Notes under the pieces: model-generated
What the model saw: the letters and a program-made list of their open reading frames with translations, nothing else
Databases searched by the model: none
Told to the model about the DNA's origin: nothing
Shown here: piece by piece, positions 45,933 to 55,176 of the stretch
How the letters are laid out: every line of letters starts with the position of its first letter
Position numbering within the stretch: position 1 is the stretch's first letter
Translations under genes and position numbers: made by a program
NCBI GenBank assembly: GCA_022969175.1
Contig: JALJPB010000015.1
Span: 1 to 64,000, forward strand
Length of the DNA stretch: 64,000 bases
Source: Colwellia sp.
GTDB lineage: Bacteria > Pseudomonadota > Gammaproteobacteria > Enterobacterales > Alteromonadaceae
Reading direction: 5' to 3'

Positions 45933-47834
45933 TTATTTTATAATCTGACTATATTCGGCAACTGTATTTTTACCTAAATATTTAGCGTGATAAAGCGCTT
46001 GATCTGCTTGATTATATAAAGTTGCACTATCAACTAAATCAAACTTCTCGTCATTAAGATATTCAGTATGAGCGATACCAATACTAACCGTAACATTGAC
46101 TTCATTATGATCATCTTCATTAACTTTATCAAAGTTGAATTGTTCAATATTTTTTAATAAACGTTTAGCTATTCGTAAAGTTTGAACGGCATCAATTCGG
46201 CTTAATACACATAAAAACTCTTCACCGCCAACACGCCCCATAATATCTTCAGATCTCAGAGTACCTTGACCTATTTCGGCAACTTTCTTGATGACATAAT
46301 CACCGAACGGGTGACCATATTTATCATTAATTTCTTTAAAGTTATCAATATCTAGTAGCACTATTGATAGTTGTGGTCGAGGATTGGTGTTAGTGTCTAA
46401 TCGCGAAGTGAGAAAGTCAAAAATATAGCGTCGATTATAAAGGTTTGATAACGGATCTGTGATTGATAATGCATAGACTTTCTTATTATTCTTACGCTGA
46501 ATTAAGCCAACAATTAAGCCAACAATTACAATAAGAACAACAAAAAAGATTAAGTACTGTTGATTTTTATTCAGTTGTCGCTCTTTTTCCATCTCAAGCT
46601 TTTGCACTTGCGAGCGTTGCTGTAAAAATGCAATTTCAATATTTTTTTGTTCTAGCTCTAAAGAAACTCTTAAGTTGGCTAAGCGTTCAGAATAGCTAGT
46701 TTTGATTAATTTACTATATTGTTGATAGTAACTTGTCGATAGCTGATAAGCTTTATCTACGTCTCCTTGATTGTAAGCAATATCAGCTGCAATTTTGATC
46801 ACTTCTAATTGCCATCTTGTACCCGCTAATTCAGGCAGTGAATTAAAGATATCACTCGCCAAATTTAAACTGGCTTGAGCATCCGCCACTTGGTTTTTTG
46901 CTAACAGGCATTGAGCTTTACGCTTATATAGCTCAGCATTGTAATCCGGATCACCATTTAATTCTAAAGCTTGATTAATAATATTAATAGCTTCATTGCA
47001 ATCGCCTTTTTCAGCTAAGGTCATACCCAAGCCATAGAAAGCAAAAAAAGTTATATCGTTATTTGGTGTATAATTAATTACATCTTGGTATCGCTTAAAA
47101 TGCTCTATTGCTAAGTCATATTTCTTCCAATAACGATAGGTACTAGCAATACCATAAATAGCTTCAGCGATATGAGCTCGATAACCTAAACGTTGATAAA
47201 TGGTTATTGCTTTTTGATAGTACTCAATCGATTTTTCATATTCATGCATAAAACCATAAATAGCGCCATAATTTTCATTAATGACTCCAACTAACAAATC
47301 ATCTTGTAAAGCAAAAGCTTCTATATAGGTTTCTTGAAGATCTGATAAAGAAATAGCATAGTTCTCATATAAGCTTTTGGTGTATGCCATTTCTTGCTTA
47401 ACTTCTACGTAAAGATGGTTAAGATTTTCTTGTTTCGCCGCTTCCATCGCTTCCTTAAATAAAGCAATAGCTCTTTTGTATTGGCTCTTACGCTGAAAAA
47501 TGACGCCTTGATAAAATTTGAAGTGTGCTATTAACTCAATCGGTGAATCTGGTGTTATCAACAATAGTGCTCGCTGAACAGTTGAGGTAAAATCATCATA
47601 AAAGTAAAGTAAGTTTTCTGCCTGAGATTTTCGTAATAAAAACCACAATTGTTGCTCATTACTGGCGGAGGTAAAATCTGGCTCTAATTCAATAAGCTTT
47701 TGATAACTATCCCAAGGCTCGGAATTAATTTTTTCAACCATAGAAGAGAATTTATTAATTAGTAGATCGGCTGAATTACTTGAAAAGCTAAGAATTGAAA
47801 AAAATAGTGTGAAAAATAAAGTGACCTTAAACAT
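45933..47834 (-). CDS. TPR-containing membrane diguanylate cyclase
   Basis: A 633-residue protein that should make cyclic di-GMP. The N-terminus MFKVTLFFTLFFSILSFS is a signal or anchor. Residues about 25-370 hold several tetratricopeptide repeats (e.g. SIEYYQKAITIYQRLGYRAH) and should lie in the periplasm. A coiled coil and a transmembrane helix (about 435-455, YLIFFVVLIVIVGLIVGLI) follow, then the GGDEF domain (about 470-630) with active motif GGEEF and an RSED inhibitory I-site five residues before it. The ATG at 47834 follows GGAAG; ten further upstream codons are in frame but not a likely start. 32 bp downstream of the glutamine-synthetase-like gene's start, no clear operon. Confidence 0.88.
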   Translation of the reverse strand: MFKVTLFFTLFFSILSFSSNSADLLINKFSSMVEKINSEPWDSYQKLIELEPDFTSASNEQQLWFLLRKSQAENLLYFYDDFTSTVQRALLLITPDSPIELIAHFKFYQGVIFQRKSQYKRAIALFKEAMEAAKQENLNHLYVEVKQEMAYTKSLYENYAISLSDLQETYIEAFALQDDLLVGVINENYGAIYGFMHEYEKSIEYYQKAITIYQRLGYRAHIAEAIYGIASTYRYWKKYDLAIEHFKRYQDVINYTPNNDITFFAFYGLGMTLAEKGDCNEAINIINQALELNGDPDYNAELYKRKAQCLLAKNQVADAQASLNLASDIFNSLPELAGTRWQLEVIKIAADIAYNQGDVDKAYQLSTSYYQQYSKLIKTSYSERLANLRVSLELEQKNIEIAFLQQRSQVQKLEMEKERQLNKNQQYLIFFVVLIVIVGLIVGLIQRKNNKKVYALSITDPLSNLYNRRYIFDFLTSRLDTNTNPRPQLSIVLLDIDNFKEINDKYGHPFGDYVIKKVAEIGQGTLRSEDIMGRVGGEEFLCVLSRIDAVQTLRIAKRLLKNIEQFNFDKVNEDDHNEVNVTVSIGIAHTEYLNDEKFDLVDSATLYNQADQALYHAKYLGKNTVAEYSQIIK

Positions 47835-47956
47835 TAAGCTTCCATGACAACAATGAGACCACACTTAAATTATGGATATGTCCAAGCTTAACATAAAATT
47901 TTAATGGTTCAACAGTGAAATAGCCTATAAATTAAACTTTGTCGGGTCTTACCAAT

Positions 47957-48181
47957 TTATTGATAAAGCTGGTTAAATTTTTTCACTGAAAAACCATTTA
48001 AGATTTCATCGCCCACTTTTAGAGCCGGCACACTACGTAAACGCAGCTTAGCAAACTCTTTTTGTCCTTTAGGTGTTTGCACATTACATAAACGATAAAT
48101 AACACCTTGTTTATCAAGGTAATTCTTTGCTGTTTCACAATGAGGGCACTTATTCATGGTATACAAAACGACTTTCTTCAT
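47957..48181 (-). CDS. Glutaredoxin-like small thiol protein
   Basis: A 74-residue thioredoxin-fold protein. It opens MKKVVLYTMNKCPHCETAKN, with active-site CPHC at residues 12-15, a conserved cis-Pro loop SVPALKVG and a final short helix. It is smaller than classical glutaredoxins but near the NrdH/Grx length. A disulphide-reducing or electron-donor role is likely; partner unknown. It lies 6 bp downstream of the DUF808 gene and may be co-transcribed with it, the sortase and its target. Confidence 0.8.
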   Translation of the reverse strand: MKKVVLYTMNKCPHCETAKNYLDKQGVIYRLCNVQTPKGQKEFAKLRLRSVPALKVGDEILNGFSVKKFNQLYQ

Positions 48182-48187
48182 CTCTAC

Positions 48188-49147
48188 TTACCTCTTTTTA
48201 ACCATTTTTCTGGACAGCTTGACCAATAGCAAGGTAATTATCCCGGCAATAATGCCAATAAATGCATCAATAAAAAGTGGAATAATCCACGCGATTCCAC
48301 CACCAACAATGGGCCATGAATGACTAGCTTCAACTAAAGATTCAATTAAGTGATGTATTTGAGGAATACCATGGACTAAAATACTACCACCCACTAAAAA
48401 CATCGCAATAGTGCCAATTACCGTTAACGATCTCATCAATTTAGGGGCAAAACTCAGCAATAAACGACCAAGGGTATGTTTCGCTTTTAAGTACCAACTC
48501 TCGGCCTCAGGATTTGCATCTGCTGTTTTTAATAAATACAAACCCGCATCATCGAGTTTAACAATTGCAGCAACCAACCCATAAACACCTACCGTCATTA
48601 ATACGGCAATTAATGAAACAACTAATATTTGATTAGTTAAGCTCGCATGCTGAACGGTTCCTAAGGCAATAACAATTATTTCAGCTGAGAGGATAAAGTC
48701 AGTTCGAATAGCGCCCTTAATTTTCTCTTTTTCTATAGTGACCATATCAAGGCCTTGGCTTAATAACTGCTGTTGTGATGCTAAATGCGATTTTTGCTTA
48801 TCTTCTTTAGACTCAAACAACGAATGAGCAACTTTTTCAACACCTTCAAAACATAAAAATACGCCGCCAACCATTAACAACGGTGTGATTAACCAAGGTA
48901 GGGTTGCACTTATTAATAGGGCGAGCGGGACAAGAATGAGTTTATTTTTAGCAGAGCCCTTAGCAACAGCCCAAACAACGGGAAGCTCTCTGTCGGCATT
49001 AACCCCTGAAACTTGTTGAGCATTAAGGGCAAGATCATCACCTAAAACTCCAGCCGTTTTTTTAGCTGCAACTTTGGTCATTAAGGCAACATCATCCAAA
49101 ACTACCGCTATTTTATCAATTAGGGCTAATAAACTTGCACCTGCCAT
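48188..49147 (-). CDS. yedI: DUF808 inner-membrane protein (YedI family)
   Basis: A 319-residue protein with about six hydrophobic segments and a conserved N-terminus MAGASLLALIDKIAVVLDDVALMTKV. It has PWLITPLLMVGGVFLCFEGVEKVAH near residues 84-108 and a basic C-terminus. This matches the DUF808/YedI family, of unknown function. It sits 9 bp downstream of the sortase gene. The functional relation to the sortase system is not established and may be chance neighbourhood. Confidence 0.88.
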   Translation of the reverse strand: MAGASLLALIDKIAVVLDDVALMTKVAAKKTAGVLGDDLALNAQQVSGVNADRELPVVWAVAKGSAKNKLILVPLALLISATLPWLITPLLMVGGVFLCFEGVEKVAHSLFESKEDKQKSHLASQQQLLSQGLDMVTIEKEKIKGAIRTDFILSAEIIVIALGTVQHASLTNQILVVSLIAVLMTVGVYGLVAAIVKLDDAGLYLLKTADANPEAESWYLKAKHTLGRLLLSFAPKLMRSLTVIGTIAMFLVGGSILVHGIPQIHHLIESLVEASHSWPIVGGGIAWIIPLFIDAFIGIIAGIITLLLVKLSRKMVKKR

Positions 49148-49156
49148 CCATCTTCC

Positions 49157-49813
49157 TTAATAAGTTCGAAAAGTATTTTTGTTAATTTCATTTGCTTCAA
49201 CAATTAGCCGAAAAGGCGTTGATGCAGTGACACTATTAAAAGGGTAACAAGTAATCAATACAAGCCCTGATAAAGTGTTTCCTATACTATCAGGTAAATA
49301 TACTTGTTCGATACGGCTATCTATGACAAAAGAGTTATCAATTCGATATTTTTTTATTTGCCCAGAGGGTAATTCAAAAAGTATTTCATCTCCATTGACA
49401 ACATCAGCTAAAAATTCAAAATGACTGTCTCGATGCCCTGATATCACTTGAGTATTATTTGCATCAATAGTTGATCTTTTATTTACCCCACTTACACCTG
49501 GCCCAAACGCTAATGCCTGCCCCGAGTCATTATTCAGCACTATATATGAGAGATCAAGCTTGGGAATAAACAACTTACCAACAGGATAAACATCGGCCCA
49601 CGGCCAAGGTTTTACCATCAATAATTTGTCTACATCTTCACTTACCTGATATTGAGCTAATGTTTTTTGCCAAGCACTATCAAGAAAAACCTGAGCTAGA
49701 TATGCTTTTATTTTGATATAACCGAATTGAGAAAAACATCCGATACTGATTAAAAGACTAATAAGCATCAGAATATGTTGAATCGAATATCCCTTTCGCC
49801 AATTAATTTTCAT
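49157..49813 (-). CDS. Class GN (marine proteobacterial) sortase
   Basis: A 218-residue membrane-anchored transpeptidase with an N-terminal signal anchor (about 10-32). The catalytic set is visible: His127 in SGHRDSHF, Cys189 in LITCYPF and Arg202 in STPFRLIV. The length and WPWADVYPVGKL (about 70-81) are typical of the TIGR03784 proteobacterial sortase. It overlaps its upstream VIT/VWA target gene by 4 bp on the same strand, so the pair is translationally coupled. Sortases are rare in Gram-negatives; this dedicated one-target system is a known feature of marine gammaproteobacteria. Confidence 0.93.
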   Translation of the reverse strand: MKINWRKGYSIQHILMLISLLISIGCFSQFGYIKIKAYLAQVFLDSAWQKTLAQYQVSEDVDKLLMVKPWPWADVYPVGKLFIPKLDLSYIVLNNDSGQALAFGPGVSGVNKRSTIDANNTQVISGHRDSHFEFLADVVNGDEILFELPSGQIKKYRIDNSFVIDSRIEQVYLPDSIGNTLSGLVLITCYPFNSVTASTPFRLIVEANEINKNTFRTY

Positions 49814-52335
49814 TTGCTAAAATCTGTTAATTGCTTCTTTAATTGTGTGTTTAACTGCTGTTCTTTTTTCAGTCTGCTCTGGCGGTTTAATCTAAGTATC
49901 AGCCAATGGGGCAGCGACAATAAAGCGAGAAAAATAGTAATAATTAACATTACAGCGCCAAGATATAAATAACCAGCCAACCCCAAAGCTGTGTTTGCTA
50001 AAGGAAGTGCTTGTATTGACCCTTTGGGCATCAAGTTAGCAATAGCTTGGCTTTTCAAGTTGCTATTTTTAGGTCTGCTTATTTTTTCTTCAATTGCAAC
50101 AAAGCTAGTAAATTTAGAAAGTAAACTGTGCTTAATCGCTAACTCAGTAATTTGCTGCTGTAATTGTTCTTGCTGCTCTCCAAAACTTCGATAAAATTGA
50201 CGACTCAAATGCTTAATTTTCTGACGACCCCACCAAGTGCTGATGCCGTTAAACTTTGGCTTCTTGTTATTGCTTTTCTCTACCGCAGTAATTGCTATAC
50301 TTTGTTGCCAAGGCTTCGCTGCTAAATTACCTGAAACAGTTACTGTTGCTAGACCATTTTGTTTATTAACAACTAACTTTGCCCATTTTGCACTGATCAC
50401 CAGTGGCTGTCCTGCGTATAAATCAGGGATTTCATTTGGAAAAATTTCAACATCTTGGCTTGGCCAATCAATACGAATGTCAGCCATCATTGGACGACTA
50501 ATCTCATCAAACAATTGTTGCATTTGTTGTTCAACTTCATTTATTTTACCAATATAGCGGTAGGTTCCTCGACCAACTTCTGCCGCTTGCCTCATAAAAT
50601 ACCCGTTAGGCGCAGAGCCAATGCCAACGGTATGCAAACGAGTTGCCTGCAATTTATCCTCTATGATATTAAATAACTCAGCCTCATTGCCCACTGCGCC
50701 ATCCGTAATAAATATAACCTGCCGGTGGGATGGTTTTTCTGATGCTTTACTGCTGTGATTATTATCCAAAGCAAGGGTCAGAGCCGGTAACATGTCAGTA
50801 CCACCACCGGCCTGTAATTGTGAGATCCATCTTTTTGCTTGAATACGATTACCCTCGCTTGCTACCTTGCTGTCACGAAATAACTGCCTAGTTTGATCAT
50901 TAAAAGCAATAATATTAAAAGTATCTTCAGCATTTAGGTAGTCCATTGCTTGAATTAACGCAGTTTTAGCTTGTTTAATCGCTACTCCTCCCATAGAGCC
51001 TGAAGTATCAATAATGTACACAACTTCCTTAGCAATCACCTCGCCAAGCCCTTCATTTGGTGGCATTAACATCAGCAAACCATAATTATATTTATCATCT
51101 GTGTCGGTAAAAAATGCAGCTTGAGGAGTCTGCCCTTGTGCTAATTGCCAATGAAGCTCAAAATCTTGATCAAGTAGTATGTTGTTACCCTTTAGTTTTA
51201 CTACCACCGAATGATTATTAGACTCATTGGATTTTCTTTGAACCCTACTTTTACTTACTTGATGGTATTGACTGTTTACATTTGCTAACGCTAACGCGCT
51301 ATTAATTTTAATGACAATATTTGCTTTTTGCCCTTTAGATGAATACACCTGTGGTGGCGTTATTTCACTAGCATCAACGACCCTGGTATTATTTAATACC
51401 CAACCGTGAGCTTGGTTTAGATCAATGACAGGGTTTAACGGGTAAGTATTTTCATTCTTTGAACTTTCTAACAGTTTATTAACAGTTTGATGAGACTGTG
51501 TTGCATTACTATTAACGGGTGCTGATACGATATATCTAGGAGTAATCGTTAAAGGTAGACGCAAAGAAAACTCATCATTTGAGAAATTCACTGCTTGTAA
51601 ATAACTTAAAGAAATTTTAATACTTTCATGAGGAGCGATATTGGCAACTTTAGTGGTAAACATATTAGGTCGTTGCTGAGAGACTAAACTTGCCTTTTTA
51701 CCTTGTGCTTTTGCTTGTTGATAGAGCTTTTTCGCGTGTTTTTTTTCTTTAATAGAGCCTAAAATTCGACGTTCACCAATTTCCATCACCATAGCATCAA
51801 CCGCTGCATCATCACTCAGGGGAAATACATAAACAGCTTCAAGGAATTGATCACTATCGTTGGTAAAGGTTTGACTAAAATATACTCGGGCTAATAAGCC
51901 ATTAACCTCTACTCGATAATCACTATTTTGTGATAATTGAGAATAATAGCCATGTTCACTTTTAAAAAACAGACTGCCCGATTTAACTTCGTCATAAGGG
52001 ATTCTTTTAAGTAACTTAGGATGAGGTTCCGCTGGGGGTGATATTTTTTTAGTATTTATTTTAGCCGAAAGTTTTTCGAACTTTTCTACGGTGTCGTTAT
52101 CTTGAAAAGATAACCTTGGTTGATTTGGGGTATTCAGTTTTTTCTCATCGTTAAGTTTACTGGGTTTTATTTGGGCAAGGCTTAGCTCGGTCATATTAAA
52201 AACTGCAAAAACTAAGAGCGCTAAACTTACTAAAAAGAACATCACCTTTTTTATTAAGCCTAAGACAAGATGCAACCTTTTCTTGCCTTTACTTTGCCAT
52301 TTGTCTTCCTCGTTACTCTTCATATTATCTACCAT
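49810..52335 (-). CDS. Marine sortase target protein with VIT and VWA domains
   Basis: An 841-residue protein of the TIGR03788 type. The N-terminal transmembrane segment is at about 28-48. A VIT domain follows (about 115-245, including VYVFPLSDDAAVDAMVMEI). The VWA domain (about 440-610) has the MIDAS motif DTSGSMGG and the TDGAVGNE loop. The C-terminus has the likely sorting region ALPLANTALGLAGYLYLG, a hydrophobic span and a basic tail RLNRQSRLKKE. The sortase encoded next should process it, probably anchoring it at the envelope. AGGGAG precedes the ATG at 52335. The exact cleavage site is not certain because the motif departs from LPxTG. Confidence 0.9.
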   Translation of the reverse strand: MVDNMKSNEEDKWQSKGKKRLHLVLGLIKKVMFFLVSLALLVFAVFNMTELSLAQIKPSKLNDEKKLNTPNQPRLSFQDNDTVEKFEKLSAKINTKKISPPAEPHPKLLKRIPYDEVKSGSLFFKSEHGYYSQLSQNSDYRVEVNGLLARVYFSQTFTNDSDQFLEAVYVFPLSDDAAVDAMVMEIGERRILGSIKEKKHAKKLYQQAKAQGKKASLVSQQRPNMFTTKVANIAPHESIKISLSYLQAVNFSNDEFSLRLPLTITPRYIVSAPVNSNATQSHQTVNKLLESSKNENTYPLNPVIDLNQAHGWVLNNTRVVDASEITPPQVYSSKGQKANIVIKINSALALANVNSQYHQVSKSRVQRKSNESNNHSVVVKLKGNNILLDQDFELHWQLAQGQTPQAAFFTDTDDKYNYGLLMLMPPNEGLGEVIAKEVVYIIDTSGSMGGVAIKQAKTALIQAMDYLNAEDTFNIIAFNDQTRQLFRDSKVASEGNRIQAKRWISQLQAGGGTDMLPALTLALDNNHSSKASEKPSHRQVIFITDGAVGNEAELFNIIEDKLQATRLHTVGIGSAPNGYFMRQAAEVGRGTYRYIGKINEVEQQMQQLFDEISRPMMADIRIDWPSQDVEIFPNEIPDLYAGQPLVISAKWAKLVVNKQNGLATVTVSGNLAAKPWQQSIAITAVEKSNNKKPKFNGISTWWGRQKIKHLSRQFYRSFGEQQEQLQQQITELAIKHSLLSKFTSFVAIEEKISRPKNSNLKSQAIANLMPKGSIQALPLANTALGLAGYLYLGAVMLIITIFLALLSLPHWLILRLNRQSRLKKEQQLNTQLKKQLTDFSK

Positions 52336-52518
52336 GCTTTACTCCCTTATTAAAAACCTAATTTTGCAAAAAAACTGTGGTTTATTACTGAGTAAATAAA
52401 GACATTTCGATGATGAATTGTGACCAAATATGGCAAGTATCAAATACCAGTGGAAAAATAGTTTAATAAAAGAAACTAAAATCGTTGTTTTTATCAATAA
52501 ATTACTTATTATTTAACT

Positions 52519-53361
52519 ATGCTAGAAATTAATGAACAGGTATTAAGTGATATTGGCCGAGGTTTTTCAGTACCCGCCCAACCCGAGTTATTAGTGAAAT
52601 TGCATCGGTTAATGGCTGAGCAAGAGATTGATCTCAACACCATAGCCGATACAATTTCACAAGATATTGCCGTTAGTGCAACCATATTAAAAACAATTAA
52701 CTCACCATTATATGGGCTAGCCCGAAGTATCTCAGACATCAAAAAATCAGTGCGTTATATTGGACTAAATGGCATAAATACCTTAGTGACTAGCAGCCTC
52801 ATTAAACAAAGTTTTAAACAGCACGACTGCAGCATTGTTTTAGATGATTTTTGGCAGAATTCTAGCAACATTGCCAATACCGCTGTACATATAGGTAAAA
52901 CAATTAAACAAAACTTATCGAGCGAAAAGCTCTTTACTTTAGGTTTGTTCCACGACTGTGGAATTCCCGTTATGTCAATGAAATACTCTGACTACCAGCA
53001 TACCCTCGATCACGCACAAAATACCCCGAGCATTATCCTGCCTGAAGTTGAAGAAGTTACCTACGGTGTAAATCATGCAACAATTGGCTATTTTGTGGCG
53101 AGTTCATGGCGATTGCCCAAAGACATTTGCCAACTTATTTTACGTCATCATGACAGAGATTTTTTATATAAACTTGATGGGTCTGAACCTCAGCTTTGTT
53201 ATGCCATTTTAAAGCTTGCCGAGAATATTGTTTATCTACATAAACACTTCCACCCTAATGCTGATTGGGCTTATATTGGCGAATCAACACTAACGGTACT
53301 CGATCTCGACGAAGATGATGTTCAAGATATTATTGAAGATGTTAGTGACCAGTTACAGTAA
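52519..53361 (+). CDS. HDOD domain signalling protein
   Basis: A 280-residue cytoplasmic protein consisting mostly of one HDOD domain (about 20-215), an HD-related fold without the full catalytic set. FSVPAQPELLVKLHRLMAEQ and LKTINSPLYGLARSISDIKK are typical of the family; LFHDCGIPVMSMKY retains an HD pair. Such proteins relay signals in chemotaxis, biofilm and c-di-GMP networks. The response-regulator gene starts 20 bp later, so the two are likely partners. The ATG at 52519 has no strong Shine-Dalgarno. Confidence 0.88.
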   Translation: MLEINEQVLSDIGRGFSVPAQPELLVKLHRLMAEQEIDLNTIADTISQDIAVSATILKTINSPLYGLARSISDIKKSVRYIGLNGINTLVTSSLIKQSFKQHDCSIVLDDFWQNSSNIANTAVHIGKTIKQNLSSEKLFTLGLFHDCGIPVMSMKYSDYQHTLDHAQNTPSIILPEVEEVTYGVNHATIGYFVASSWRLPKDICQLILRHHDRDFLYKLDGSEPQLCYAILKLAENIVYLHKHFHPNADWAYIGESTLTVLDLDEDDVQDIIEDVSDQLQ

Positions 53362-53381
53362 ATCAACCCTAGGAGTTTATA

Positions 53382-53765
53382 ATTAAAGTACTCGTCGTAG
53401 ATGATCAAGAATCAATGAGAGATATTATTTCTCATATGTTAAGGCAGTTGGGCTTTAGCAATGTATTTACTGCTGAAGACGGTATTATTGCTTATACCAT
53501 GTTGAAAACTGGAAATTTTGACTTTGTTGTTTCTGATTGGAATATGCCGAATATGACCGGCATTCAATTATTAAAAGCCATAAGGCAAAACAATAAATTA
53601 AAGACACTACCTTTACTCTTGGTAACGGCTGAAAATAAGAAAAGACAGATAATGGAAGCAGCAAAGTCAGGGGTCAACAGTTTTATAATTAAACCTTTTT
53701 CTGCTGCTGAACTAGAAAAGAAAATAAAGTTGATTTTCCCAGACTGGCAGTCTAGTAGAAAGTAA
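53382..53765 (+). CDS. Single-domain response regulator (CheY-like), probable ATT start
   Basis: A 127-residue receiver domain. The first in-frame ATG (53415) would cut off beta-strand 1 and the acidic pair of the phosphorylation site: the upstream codons read KVLVVDDQESMRD, as required in a receiver. Between the in-frame stop codon at 53370 and those codons only ATA (53379) and ATT (53382) are possible non-canonical starts. AGGAG at 53371-53375 is 6 bases before the ATT, ideal spacing. The phospho-acceptor Asp lies in FVVSDWNMPNMTG, the Thr in LLVTAEN, the Lys in FIIKPFSAAEL. No output domain, so it probably acts through HDOD or another partner. Confidence 0.85.
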   Translation: MKVLVVDDQESMRDIISHMLRQLGFSNVFTAEDGIIAYTMLKTGNFDFVVSDWNMPNMTGIQLLKAIRQNNKLKTLPLLLVTAENKKRQIMEAAKSGVNSFIIKPFSAAELEKKIKLIFPDWQSSRK

Positions 53766-53798
53766 TTCCATGTTATTTTGATCTGACTAAAACAAGCT

Positions 53799-54008
53799 TT
53801 ACTCAACCATCTGCTTAATTTTTAACGCTTTCTCAAAATGATCAAGTTGGTGAGTTTTAATCCACCAATGTGCAGCTTCCATTAACAGCTCAGGATCGTC
53901 ATTTTTATTGGCAAAAAAGGCATAAAATGAAAGACCAACATTATCCCCTTTCATGGCTATCTTTTTATCACAAACTTCTACTATCTTTGCTTTTAAACTT
54001 GCTCTCAT
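53799..54008 (-). CDS. Small conserved protein, DUF6500-like
   Basis: A 69-residue soluble protein, MRASLKAKIVEVCDKKIAMK through EAAHWWIKTHQLDHFEKALK. The central GLSFYAFFANKNDDPELL block resembles the DUF6500 family as I recall it. No catalytic residues are evident. The frame extends back four codons to a TTG at 54020, but the ATG at 54008 matches the family start. It is downstream of the AraC-type gene (35 bp), possibly co-transcribed. Function unknown. Confidence 0.6.
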   Translation of the reverse strand: MRASLKAKIVEVCDKKIAMKGDNVGLSFYAFFANKNDDPELLMEAAHWWIKTHQLDHFEKALKIKQMVE

Positions 54009-54055
54009 AATGCACGACAATCCATTTAGTTATTTAGACTATGTATATTAACAAC

Positions 54056-54925
54056 TTAGTTAAGCGGTAAATAGACATCAGTTATCATTTGATGTTCAGA
54101 CACTTCAGGAAAAAAGCTCACCCGTTCAAAAAATAAAGGGAAATCCCTTAAGGTTTCACCACTTTTCTCTAACCATTGCCCATAGAGATAATTTGCAACT
54201 TCCCCCAATTCATCATCTGAGCCAACATGCCTTATAACAACGCACTTACCACTGGGGATAATACTGTTGACTACGCCTTGGTCATTGCTCTGAACAGCCT
54301 GATTGGTTGATGCACATAAATCAAAACGATAATCATCAGGCACTGTGGTAGTAGGGTCGTCATAAACTAAATTAAATGTTCGGCTGATGCTAGGCGGCAA
54401 TTTATTGGCTCTACGCCAAGTGATAAACTGTTTAATAGATTGGCCAATAAGCTCTGGTGCACCCTTGTGCGTTAAAACAGCAATACTTGTTTCATCAAAA
54501 TTAACAATATTCGTTTTATAGTTTTTTTCTAGTTTCTTCATTTTTTTAATTCTCAGCTCAGTCATAGGTTGGTGATATTGATGCCAAGCTTTCCAATCGG
54601 GATTTTTTCGAAATGCACTAGGGCTTTGACCAATAGTTTTTTTAAAGGCTCTAGAAAAAGCTTCAGGGGAATCAAAACCACAAGAAAAGGCAATATCGAT
54701 AACTTTATATTCAGGGCGATAAGCTAACTTAAAACCCGCCTGTTTATCACGACATAACCGAATATAGCGAGCTAAATTCATATCAAATAAAGCAGAAAAT
54801 TGCCGATGAAAATGATATTTTGATAAATGAGCAACTTGACTTAACTTCTTCACAGAAAGTTCTTGTTCAAGGTTATCATCAATATAATTAATTACTTGAA
54901 CAAAACGCTGGTAGTAGTTAGACAA
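54056..54925 (-). CDS. AraC family regulator with GyrI-like effector domain
   Basis: A 289-residue transcription factor. The N-terminal AraC DNA-binding domain (about 5-110) has two helix-turn-helix units: VKKLSQVAHLSKYHFHRQFS, and VIDIAFSCGFDSPEAFSRAF with following GQSPSAFRKN. The C-terminal GyrI-like ligand-binding domain (about 130-289) matches Rob/SbmC-type small-molecule sensors. It is divergent from the HlyD/ABC efflux operon starting at 55177 (251 bp gap), so it likely controls that efflux system in response to a toxic small molecule. Confidence 0.9.
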   Translation of the reverse strand: MSNYYQRFVQVINYIDDNLEQELSVKKLSQVAHLSKYHFHRQFSALFDMNLARYIRLCRDKQAGFKLAYRPEYKVIDIAFSCGFDSPEAFSRAFKKTIGQSPSAFRKNPDWKAWHQYHQPMTELRIKKMKKLEKNYKTNIVNFDETSIAVLTHKGAPELIGQSIKQFITWRRANKLPPSISRTFNLVYDDPTTTVPDDYRFDLCASTNQAVQSNDQGVVNSIIPSGKCVVIRHVGSDDELGEVANYLYGQWLEKSGETLRDFPLFFERVSFFPEVSEHQMITDVYLPLN

Positions 54926-55176
54926 GGTAAACCTCTTAATTAAAAATCACTTAGCAAAATCAATACTAAGTGATATCGATTGCAGCAACATGATAGTTAT
55001 TGCTTTTTTTCTAATAATCAATAACAGCGCTATACCTGGATAATAAGTAAAACTATTCACCTGACACTAAAACAACAGTCAATATAAATCAATCACTTAT
55101 ATAAGTAAGCAGCTTTACATTTTGATTTAAACGCATAAACTATAAAAACAAATATTTTGCTCTCAACTTATTATTA

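Noticed and set aside
50237-50557. Plus-strand 106-codon ORF inside the sortase target gene
   Set aside because: Antisense shadow of a well-supported VWA-domain gene; no homology-like motifs.
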